Shown in pieces: positions 54,890-64,000 of a stretch of DNA of 64,000 nt. The translations under genes were made by a program, and so were the position numbers. Below the pieces are notes generated by a model. The model worked only from the letters and a program-made list of their open reading frames with translations, was not told the origin of the DNA and searched no databases. The stretch covers positions 41,006,375 to 41,070,374 of the forward strand of contig NC_081542.1 in NCBI RefSeq assembly GCF_901000735.1, given 5' to 3'. Positions within the stretch are counted from its first letter, which is position 1. Each line of letters starts with the position of its first letter. This DNA is from Corylus avellana. Lineage: Eukaryota; Streptophyta; Magnoliopsida; Fagales; Betulaceae.

Positions 54890-56059
54890 GACCTTAGCAA
54901 CAACTATATATTCCTAAGATTTGTATGGCAGTAGAATAATCATGTACTGAAAGCTTGAATGCTGTATGGATAACTAATGGGTTAAAAGAGTTTTCAAATT
55001 TAGTATAATTATGAATATATCTATGTTCATGGTTTGGGAATATTTTAAAGAGACTTGGAAGAAAGAGAAATTAAAGTAGGCATTTATAATGCCCAATGCC
55101 CAACTCATACCGAGCTATTGCTTAAAGCAAGCAAAACTTGATTGTATGCTCTTTCGCACGGGACACACACACGTTGAAACTAACAATTATGATCTAACTT
55201 TTATAATTAAGAGTAATGTTAGAAACTACATTTTTATCACATAATTATCTCACAATGTTGATGCGTCAGTCCCACAACCCTTGAATCAGTCATTGTTAAA
55301 AAAAAAAATCCAAAAGTTAGTTAGGATTGCCATATTAGCATTGTGGGATAAAAATGTGATATCTAGCATTACTCTATAATTAAATCATCGTTGTGCATTT
55401 TTAAAATTCGTGTCTCTCTCTCCTTGCTAGAATAGAAATTCCAAGCGTGTTCTGGTTTAGTTTCGTTTTGCACAAAACACATACCATTATATCTAAGAGG
55501 AGTATTTGTACGTTGTAACCTAGTACACACCAATTGATCAAAATTGGTAGGAACAAATAACTTCTTAAAGAAAACGATTATGTAATGCATCTTAGGAGCA
55601 TTTATTTTTTTTGTTTGAGATTTATGCACTAACATAATGATGGGTCAGCCAGGGAAATGAAGTAGATCTAATGGAAACCCATCACAACATTCTCATCAAT
55701 TAGATAACAAAACAGAATAGACAAAAAATCCATGTAGGTGGAGTTATTTTTAATTTCAAATTGCTGCCAGATGATAACATTTATAATCAGTAATTGAAAA
55801 GTCGTTCGATCACAGTTGGTCATGCTCACAGCTTATGTTCATACACATTAGGTATCTACATTCTAGAGGGCGGCGCTAGAGACTGAACACATAAATTTTC
55901 TTTAGTTCACATTAATAATTCAACTTTGTTAATAATTACACGTCTAAGACTTTACGCAAAGGCAAAAAATGAGAGCCTCAAGGCTATAAGGCTATAAGCC
56001 TATAAGGCTGAGCGAGTAGAATTCTTGGGTCTGCAAACTGCTGCAATGCTTATATCCCT
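54890..56059. repeat. Flank of OMT copy 4, duplicate of 21263-22356
   Basis: Parallel to the region after OMT copy 2 up to AATGAGAGCCTCAA (55981), where the left copy continues into the DUF599 upstream region and this one does not. Then comes a short GGCTATAAG repeat and a unique stretch to the Copia 3 LTR. No gene; a MITE lies at 55211-55374. Confidence 0.65.
55211..55374. mobile_element. MITE, ACATTTTTATC family, sister of 21578
   Basis: Ends GAGTAATGTTAGAAAC and, reversed, GAGTAATGCTAGATATC, then ACATTTTTATC and CACAATG. Same position relative to the OMT gene as 21578-21749. Confidence 0.75.
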
Positions 56060-56596
56060 TGAAAAACTTTGTAAAAGGTATATTCAAAGTTGATAGATTT
56101 TACAATTACATTGGTGTAATATATATACAACTTGACATAAGACACAGCTAACCGTAAAATCAGAATCTGCAATAAATCAATTTACTACAAGGAAAAGGAG
56201 ATCTTCTCATTGGCTAGCTTGGTCTCCAAGTCTTTCAATTCTTGAGCTTCTTTCCTTTTACAAACGATTTGATTACAGCTAGTTGATATTCTTAAACCTA
56301 CTTTACATGCTGTCATAGGAGGTTGAGGAATATAGAGAATCTTTCTATATTGAGTTTCAGTTTTCCTACAGCTGTGAGATTGCTTTGAACGCTTATCTGC
56401 GCTCGATCGCATCAGGCCTACGATCGATCGCATATTACCCTAATTCTCAACTTGAGCTTCTGGTACTGCGACCGATCCTGCGATCGATCGCAGATTACTC
56501 TGATTCTCACCTCGAGCTTCTGGTACTGCGACCGATCCTGCGATCGATCGCACTCAACCTGCGCTCGATCCCCTGAGAGCATTACATGCCTTAACA
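56060..56596 (-). repeat. 3' LTR of Copia element 3
   Basis: 537 bp, plus-strand ends TGAAAAACTTTG and CCTTAACA. It differs from the other LTR (60941-61477) at roughly 20 positions by eye. A polypurine tract, read CTTGCGGGGGGG on the minus strand, adjoins it. Near its right end are repeated TGCGATCGATCGCA-type palindromes. Confidence 0.93.
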
Positions 56597-59500
56597 CCCC
56601 CCCGCAAGTTGATGGGGGGAGAAACCACCAACAACTTGTTCTTAAGAATGAGGAAACGCGCTGAGGGCAAACCTTTAGTAAAAATATCAGCAATTTGATC
56701 ATGTGTGGAGATGAACTTAATCAAGATATCACCATTGAGGACCTTCTCTCTAACAAAGTGATAATCTACCTCAATGTGTTTAGTTCGAGCATAGAACACA
56801 TGATTGGATGCCAAGGCTAATGCTCCAATATTATCACACCACAAGACTGGAGGTACTGTAAGACAAATTCTGAGTTCTTTGAACAACATGCGTATCCAAA
56901 ACAATTCTGCAGCGGTGATGGAAAGTGAGCGGTATTAAGCTTCAATGTTTGACCTTGAGACTACTGCTTGCTTCTTGGCACTCCAGGCTATTAGACATTC
57001 TCCCATGAATACAGCAAACCCTGTGGTAGATCGGCGATCATCCGAACATCCTGCCCAATCAGAGTCACAAAAAGCATTGAGTTGGAGATTGCCCTTGGTG
57101 TAGTAAAGTCCATGATCAGGTGTGCCTTGGAGATATCGCAGTACTTGTTTGGCAGCAGTTCAGTGAGTGGATGATGGTGCATGCATATGTTGACACAATT
57201 GGTTGACTGAATAGGCTATTTCTGGTCTGGTAAGTGTGCAGTACTGTAGTGCCCCAACGACTTTTCTATAAGGTGTAGGATCAAACAATGTTTCACCATC
57301 TAATCTGGAGAGTTTGGATCCAGAGGTGCAGGGAGATTTTGAGGGTTTGGCTCCACTCATGTGTGTCTTGTGCAGTAACTCTGTGATGTACTTGGTTTGA
57401 CAGATGTGTAGACCAGATGCATCTCTGGTAACCTGTATACCAAGGAAGTAGCTCAAAGGACCAAGGTCTTTTAGTGGAAATTCAGATTGTAGTTTAACAA
57501 TAATATCAGTGATCATATGAGGATGAGTGCATGTGATGATAATATCATCCACATAAACCAACATGTAAATCTGAATATGACCATAAAGATAGAGAAATAA
57601 AGATGTATCAACCAAAGAGCCGTGAAAGCCTAGCTCAAGCAAAAAGGTAGAGAGCCGAGTATACCAAGCTCTGGGTGCTTGCTTGAGGCCATAGATAACC
57701 TTGTGTAGTTTGCATACCTGATCAGGATGTGACTTGTCTATAAACCCTAGGGGTTGTTCCATAAAAACATCTTCACTTAGATGACCCTGGAAGAAGGCAT
57801 TTGAGACATCCAGTTGCCGAATGACCCAGTCAAAATGTACAGCAAGGGTAAGGACAACTCGAATGGTTGAAGGTTTGATCACTGGACTAAAAGTCTCTGT
57901 ATAGTCTATGCCACTTTGCTTATCAAAGCCCTTAGCTACTAGCCTAGCTTTGAACCTTTCCACTGTGCCATAAGTCTTTCTCTTAATCTTGAACACCCAT
58001 TTGTTTCGAATTACATTGTGGTGGAGAGGTCTTGGACAGAGGGTCCATGTTTCATTCTTGATCAAGGCATCATACTCTTGCTGCATTGCTTCCATCCATC
58101 TAGAATCAGTGGCAGCTTGCTTATAGGTGCCTGGCTCACATTCAGAGACACTAGTATGGTAGAGCTGAAAGTCTGGGAAAGCTTTGGGTTGTAGTGAGCC
58201 TGTTCTAGACCTAGTTATCATGGAGTGGGTGGGTAGTAAAGGAGGTGATGCTGTAGGGAGGACATGTGGTGATCCTATAGGTGGGGCAATGGGATTGTTA
58301 GCTGAATGGGGTGTGGAACTAGAAGTGGGGGCTGAACTAGGTGATGAACTTGGGGGTGAAACAGGCTCAGAAAGGAAGGTAGCTGCATTAGGATTAGTAC
58401 AAACAGGTAATGCACTTGGTAATGAAAAAGGAATAAAAAGAGAGAAAGGAGCTTCACCTTGAGCATTTATCTTGGATGGAAGGTGTGTAGTAGCTTGATC
58501 CTTGGCAGGGAAAGAATCTTCATCAAATATGGCATGTCTAGACAAATAAGCTTTGTTAGTAACAGGATCCAAACACTTATTGCCAGCATAGTTATATCCT
58601 CGGAAAATGCACGGTTTGGACCTATACTCTAACTTGTGCAAACCATAGGGTCGAAGAAGTGGATAGCAGAGACAACCAAAAACCCTAAGTCTTTCATAAT
58701 CAGGGTCTCTATGATAAAGCTTGGAATAGGGTGACTTGTGATCTAAAGTAGGAATGGGTAACCTATTAATGATATAGACAGTAGTGAGAAAAGCATCAAC
58801 CCAGTATTTATTAGACAGGTGAGAGTGAACTAGAAGTGTGAGTCCGGTTTCAAGTATGTGTCTCAGTTTGCATTCTGCAAGTCCATTTTGTTGAGATGTA
58901 TACGGGCAAAATTTTCTATGAACTATGCCATGATGGGTGAGAAAGGTTTGAAACTAAGTTGAGGTGTATTCTCCTCCTCCATCAGATTGAATTTGTTTAA
59001 TTTTAGAGGAGAATTGATTTTTTGCGAGAAGCTTAAACTTAACAAAATTCTCAAACACTTCAGATTTGTTATGTAAGGGGTAAATCCAGGTGAAACGTGA
59101 GTAATCATCAACAAAGATAACATGATATTTATAGCCACTAATGGACTGCACTGGAGAGGTCCAAATGTCAGCATGAATGAGCTCTAGAGGTTGAATAGAT
59201 ACATTAGTAGAAGTAGAAAAGGGCTGCTTTTTGCTTTTGCCTAAATGACAAGAAGCACAAGCAGAAGTTTTATTGAAATCAAACTTGGAAACAGGAAGGG
59301 ATTTACCCTTAACAACACGGTTCACTACATCAAGTGATGGATGACCAAACCTAAAATGCCACACTAGAGTGGTGGTTCTTATTCCTATCAAAGCTGTAAA
59401 AGTCTTGGTGCCTTTGAGAAGATTCCTTCCTAGCCAAAGTGGATATAGGCCATTTTCACTCCTCCCCTCCAAGAGTGTTGCATGGGTCAGCAGGTCCTTG

Positions 59501-60940
59501 ATATAATAATGAGAAGAGGTTAGGATAAAATAGCAAGAATTGTCATGGCAAAACTTTTGTATAGAAATCAAATTAGTAGAAGTTTGGGGACAATGCAGTA
59601 TATTTTTGAGTTGAAATAAAGAAGTAGGAGAGTGTAAGAGAGTTAAACCAGTGTTCTCTATTTGTAGACCAGTCCTATTGCCTACTGCCACCTCCTCTGT
59701 TTGTTGGAAGGGCTGCTGAATCTGTAGGTTCTCTAGCTGATTAATAATGTGGGTATTGGCTCCACTATCCACCAGCCATTGTTGCTCTTCATAGGCCGAA
59801 TTGGTGTGGGCAAACATTGTTGCCAGTTGGGTTGGTGGATTTCTACCTTGAAAGGAATAGTCCATCCTATGGTAACAATCAATGGCTAGATGGTTTAACC
59901 TACCACAAATCTGGCATAGGCCTCTTGAGCCATGAGAAAAGTTGCTACCTTGCTGCAGAGGATTTTGGGGTTGGGGTTGTTGTCTGTTGAAGGAGTTCCC
60001 TTGATTGTGTGTAATGGAGCCACGGTTGGTGAAAGGGGAATGACCTTGAGGAGGTCCTCTATTATACTGTGAAGGCCCACGGTTGCATTGTTGAAAAGAT
60101 GATCTTGGTGTGGAGAACCCATGAGTATTCCTTGGAGAAAAACTTTTCTGTGGAAATCTGGAATGCATAGGAGGCCTTCCTCTGAACTGTTGGAAGGGTT
60201 TGTTTGCTGTGAGTGCAAAGGTGGACTGATCTGGAGTGTGGTTTTGGTGTTGGTTCAGCAACATCTCATGACTAATTAGTTCATCTTGAAAATCTTCATA
60301 GCTAAACTCATTAGCTCTAGTGTGGAACGTGTAGGTTGTGATAAAGTGAGTAAAGTTGGAATTCAATCCATTAAGGATAGAAGAGATTAACTCTTCATCA
60401 GAGATAGGGTTACCTGCAGCTCCAAGTTGATCTGCAATGAGTTTTGTAGATTGCATATAATCTAAACATGACTTGGGTCCTTGTGATAGACTTTGGAGTT
60501 GCTTTTTGAGATTTGAAATTCTGGATTTGGATTTTGAGGCAAACTTAGTGGCAAGGGCTGTCCACGCCTGGTTTGATGTGTTGAGACCATAGACCGTGGC
60601 TAGTACCTTTTCTGAAAGAGAGGCTGTTATGACACAAAGCAGGTATTGATCCTTCTTGTTCCAGGTAAGGTATTCTGGATTGAGTATCTCATTTCCTTGA
60701 TCATCTGTAGTCATCTTTGGAGGACATTTTTCTGAGCCATCGATTATGCCCATAAGATCATAGGTGCGCAGAATAGGGTGTATCTGCGTCACCCAGCTGG
60801 TATAATTCCCAACTTCAAGCTTGATAAGGGACTTTAGTGTGGTATTTGGTGGTGTGAATGAGGATTCAGTGTTTGAGGCCATTGGAAACAGAAAAGAAAG
60901 CTTTTGGAATTGGCGTTAGCCTAGCGTGGCTTTGATACCA
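56597..60940 (-). pseudogene. Copia element 3: gag-pol, nearly complete
   Basis: Minus strand, a single frame from ATG 60882. Gag (UBN2/Retrotran_gag type) is followed by a Gln/Pro/Asn-rich linker and CCHC knuckle CQICGRLNHLAIDC. Protease has WLVDSGANTHI. Integrase shows WHFRFGHPSLD, CASCHLGKSK, HADIWTSP, FVDDYSRF and QSDGGGEY. Reverse transcriptase runs from WVFKIKRKTYG to the catalytic YVDDIII. RNase H includes [19 protein letters not shown] and ADIFTKGLP, ending near 56600. Three in-frame stops break it: about 58951 (after GGGEYTST), 57160 (after HAPSSTH) and about 56936 (in RSNIEA-YRS). Otherwise the frame stays open for over 4 kb. Normal products package RNA, process, reverse-transcribe and integrate the element. 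Neither LTR nor PBS is lost, so trans-mobilisation cannot be excluded. Confidence 0.92.
60929..60940 (-). promoter_or_regulatory. Primer-binding site of Copia element 3
   Basis: TGGTATCAAAGC on the minus strand, one mismatch from the usual tRNA-Met complement TGGTATCAGAGC, directly adjacent to the 5' LTR. Confidence 0.85.
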
Positions 60941-61477
60941 TGAAAAACTTTGTAAAAGGTATATTCAAAGTTGATAGATTTTACAATTACATTGGTGTAA
61001 TATATATACAACTTGACATAAGACACAGCTAACCCTAAAATCAGAATCTGCAATAAATCAATTTACTACAAGGAAAAGGAGATCTTCTCATTGGCTAGCT
61101 CGTTCTCCAAGTCTTTCAATTCTTGAGCTTCTTTCCTTTTACAAACGATTTGATTACAGCTAGTTGATATTTTCAAACCTAATTTACATGCTGTCATAGG
61201 AGGTTGAGGAATATAAAGAATCTTTCCATATTGAGTTTCAGCTTTCCTACAGCTGTGAGATTGCTTTGAATGCCTATCTGCGCTCGATCGCATCAGGCCG
61301 GCGATCGATCGCAGATTACCTTGATTCTCAACTAGAGCTTTTGGTACTGCGACCTATCCTGCGATCGATCGCAGATTACTCTGATTCTCACCTCGAGCTT
61401 TTGGTACTGCGACCGATCCTGCAATCGATCGCACTCGACCTGCGCTCAATCCCCTGAGAGCATTACATGCTTTAACA
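60941..61477 (-). repeat. 5' LTR of Copia element 3
   Basis: 537 bp, the same ends as 56060-56596. The 5 bases outside the two LTRs are TCCCT (56055-56059) and TGCCT (61478-61482), a possible target duplication with one mismatch. Confidence 0.93.
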
Positions 61478-61490
61478 TGCCTTACAAGGC

Positions 61491-62356
61491 TAGGGCTGGC
61501 AAAACGGGTAATCGGATAGACCCGATTAGGACCTGTTAAGACCCGCGACCCGATTACCCGAAACACGAACACGACCCGTTTAGCTAAACGGGTTAGCGGG
61601 TCTGACACGATTATAACACAAAAAATATCCGGGTAACCCGACACGACCCGCTTAACCCGTTTAGCATAACCGGGTCATATCGGGTAGACACGACACGACC
61701 CGACATGACCCAACCCGACCCGTTAAAAAAAAAAAAACCTTAATCAAAATTGGAAAAAATAATTTAATAAAGGGATCTCTTAGGCCAAAGAACTAGTCAA
61801 ATTTATCCTAACCATCCAAGAAGAATAAAAAATTTTAAAAGAGAATGTTTTAATATATAAATAATGATTTAAAAGATAATGTTTTAATATATAGACCCAC
61901 ATAGAAAAAGTAACGGAAAAAACAAGGAATAGACCAGTGAAGTGAAAACTGTGAAGTTGTGAAGTGATGAGTGAAATGAAGCTATGAGTGAGTCAGTAAG
62001 TGTTAGGGTTAACTTAGTTAGAACTTAGACATAGGTTTTTTTATAAAAAAAATATATAATAATAATAATAAATAATAATAAAAAATTAAATGGGTTTGGC
62101 GGGTCACCCGAGACCCGCCAGACCCGGTTGACCCGCTAGACCCGATTGACCCACCAGACCCGCCAAACCCGATTGACCCGCCAGACCCATTTATTAAACG
62201 TGTCTGGCGGGTCGACCCGCCAGACACGAATTTAATCGTGTCTTAATCGGGTAGACCCGATTAAGACCTGAACCCGATAAGCCCAAACTCAATACCTGTT
62301 AACTTCGTGTCATGTTCGTGTCGGGTTCCCGGGTCGTGTCAAAATTGCCAGCCCTA
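61491..62356. mobile_element. hAT non-autonomous element with perfect TSD
   Basis: 866 bp with 12 bp inverted ends TAGGGCTGGCAA and an 8 bp duplication TACAAGGC on both sides (61483-61490 and 62357-62364). The interior has many GACCCG/CGGGTC words (ACCCGATTA, GACCCGCCAGACCC) and no coding capacity. It lies 13 bases outside the Copia 3 LTR. Confidence 0.93.
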
Positions 62357-62364
62357 TACAAGGC

Positions 62365-62919
62365 TATAGAAGACCTTCACTTGTAGTTTGTGTAGTAGTG
62401 GCAAGGAGAGAAGGGAACTGTTCCATTCATTGATTTATTTTCTTTTCTTCATAAATTGGGTATCCCATTTCTTTCGTGGATGATATTTGGTCAATAATAG
62501 GTATCCAAATGATGGATAGTTGTAATTGGCAAGTAGAAGATTCAAACATGCTTATGGGCATTCTTGTGGAAAAAGGACCTTCATGCTGACATGGATAATA
62601 ACATCTACGTTGAAGATGGAAGAAAATGGTAGAGGAGGAACTTATCAAAGACTGAACCATGCAGACGCATTGCCTACGGCAAATCCGACTAATCGTATTT
62701 AATTGGGAGGTTGATGATCCAGTTCGCAGTCTTTGCAAGGAGTCCACCCACAACCAACCAAAAATCAATCTTAATAGATATTTGCTTCTAAGGATAGCCG
62801 CCCGCCGCCAATCGTTTTCTGAAGAAATCATCGTCTATATATATATATGTTGTCTGACAACCAATAATTCAGGACTGATGAATATCTAATCCACGTAGTT
62901 TGCCTAAGGGAAGACTTGG
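62365..62919. other. Unique stretch, unrecognised frame on minus strand
   Basis: A minus-strand frame of 134 codons (62831-62427) starts MISSENDWRRAAILRSKYLL just downstream of a TATATATATATA tract. I recognise no family and composition gives no strong coding signal. It could be chance or a decayed gene. Nothing else was seen here. Confidence 0.15.
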
Positions 62920-63644
62920 AAAATGAAACTTTTGTATAAAATGAGATGAAGGTGACATTGGAAAATGACATGAACTTTCAAACCACACCTTATGACTATG
63001 AGGCACCAAAGACGTGGATAAGTCATGTTTATGGATCAATATCAATTTACCCCACAAGCATTTGAGTTGCCAAGGAAATTGGGTTCGTGGGGAAGAATTT
63101 TGAAGCCATCGGCTGCTTTTTATTAATATGTCCACGCAACACAGCTAATATTTGGTAACATGTAACTCATAATTAAAGGCCCCATTTTGGCCCATTGCCC
63201 CCCTGTGTTGATGTTGCTTCTTAAATATTCCTTTTCTTCTCCCAGTATTTTGTGGAAGGTGATGCTTCTCAAGTTATCACGGCTATCAACAATGCCAACC
63301 ATTGTGCTGATTGGCCCAATGCCCCCATTGTGAATCATATTACCTACAATCTTTCTTCCCAATTTTGTGTTTCATCCTGCACTTGATATTAAATGAGATA
63401 TTAAACGACTAAGGAGGTCGATAAGTCAATCTAATCCTAATAATGCGATTGATTTATGTCCTGATCAGCCTGATATAAATTTTCAGTTCCAAAAACAAAA
63501 TATTGGGGCTGTAATTGAAGTAAGTCAAGTATGTGTCACTTAATAATTAAGCGGGTTTCTACAGTCATGAATCAAGTTTAACGAACGGGTTGTCAAACTA
63601 ACTGATTTATTTATGGCCCTAAACCCTAAGTCCTAAGCCCAGCC
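62920..63644. repeat. Duplicate of 24040-24775, with RNase H relic
   Basis: Follows the flank downstream of DUF599 copy 1 closely (words AATGAGATGAAGGTGACATT, CACCAAAGACGTGGATAAGT, GAATTTTGAAGCCATCGG). The plus frame at about 63250-63385 reads VEGDASQVITAINNANHC, then NLSSQFCVSSCT, an RNase H-like remnant that stays open slightly longer than at 24370. Confidence 0.65.
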
Positions 63645-63935
63645 ATCAGGGTGTGTTTGTTAAAGGGTTTTGGTATATTATTATAGCAAAAATTAATTGA
63701 TGTAAAAAAAAATTAGGATATAATTTTTTTAAAAAAAAAAATTAAAAAAGTAAGAATGTTTGATATGAAAAAATGAAAATATTTTGTTTTGTAGTGATTT
63801 TTTTTATTTGAATAGTAATAAAAACTTATTGATGTGATATAAAAAGTAAGAAAATGTTGAACAAACGAAAAGGTGAGATAAATAGTATTGAACCAAAATT
63901 GTTTAGCAAACGGGGCCTCAATGTTTGCCAATGAA
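63645..63935. mobile_element. MITE (GGCCCCGTTTG family), second copy
   Basis: Ends GGGTGTGTTTGTTAAAGGG and, reversed, GAGGCCCCGTTTGCTAAAC; matches 24776-25075 with several indels. Confidence 0.55.
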
Positions 63936-64000
63936 CTAAAACATCCACACTAAGCAGTGACAGGCTATCACATGCAGGGATGGAACCAAATCAAACATAT

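Noticed and set aside
56385..56576. Frame with repeated LRSIA-type peptide in the Copia 3 LTR
   Set aside because: The peptide repeat is simply the translation of the GATCGATCGC DNA repeat; the frame lies within an LTR and has no coding support.
56055..61482. Perfect target duplication for Copia element 3
   Set aside because: The outer 5 bases are TCCCT and TGCCT; one mismatch, so I call it possible only.
1..64000. CRISPR array, bacterial operon or riboswitch
   Set aside because: All regular repeats found are tandem duplications, LTRs, MITEs or microsatellites of plant type; there are no spaced short direct repeats and no bacterial genes.

Overview
This is nuclear DNA of a woody-type flowering plant (eudicot). 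The evidence is plant-specific genes with GT-AG introns, plant retroelement families (Copia, plant L1 with a C-terminal RNase H, a TRIM, hAT elements, MITEs), an endogenous caulimovirid relic and a very AT-rich, microsatellite-rich background. Fagales is a guess. Runs of exactly 100 or 20 N mark scaffold gaps of unknown true size. No rRNA gene, functional tRNA gene, CRISPR array or bacterial-type operon was seen.

The gene content is two families. Four copies of a COMT-type plant O-methyltransferase (OMT) are present: copy 1 (minus, 4882-6726, intact), copy 2 (plus, 18854-21262, pseudogene), copy 3 (plus, 43749-45990, pseudogene) and copy 4 (plus, 52707-54889, intact). Copies 1 and 3 form one pair, copies 2 and 4 another; all keep one phase-0 intron at the same place, just before the catalytic-His segment, with a second exon of 303 bases. 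A second family, a DUF599 membrane protein, has two almost identical intact copies (22499-23194 and 30712-31407).

Layout. 1-4433: a decayed caulimovirid (pararetrovirus) insertion carrying an in-frame 3 x 393 bp tandem repeat, lying between two halves of a short dispersed repeat. 4434-6900: OMT copy 1 and its promoter. 6900-18117: gene-free, made of MITEs, hAT-Tip100-like elements and segmental duplicates. 18218-21262: hAT transposase scrap followed by OMT copy 2, which carries a TRIM in exon 1. 21263-28400: DUF599 gene copy 1, MITEs, a SINE-like element and a 3-unit tandem array. 28412-30290: 3' half of a Copia element fused to DUF599 copy 2. 32155-35929: hAT fragment and the 5' part of another Copia element. 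36030-45990: OMT copy 3, split by a 5.8 kb L1 LINE in its 5' leader and a 943 bp hAT in exon 2. 46000-52619: a broken 3' exon duplicate, hAT copies and inverted-duplication sequence. 52707-54889: OMT copy 4. 56060-61477: a nearly complete Copia element with 537 bp LTRs. 61491-62356: another hAT. The rest repeats the flank of DUF599 copy 1.

The window is best read as a small OMT cluster that grew by direct and inverted segmental duplication and is being dismantled copy by copy by transposons. Several insertions can be proved from the sequence because target-site duplications and uninterrupted empty sites survive: the L1 (14 bp TSD), the exon 2 hAT (8 bp TSD), the TRIM (5 bp TSD), the hAT upstream of copy 4 (8 bp TSD) and the hAT at 61491 (8 bp TSD). 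All similarity statements come from reading the sequence by eye; no alignment or database search was run.
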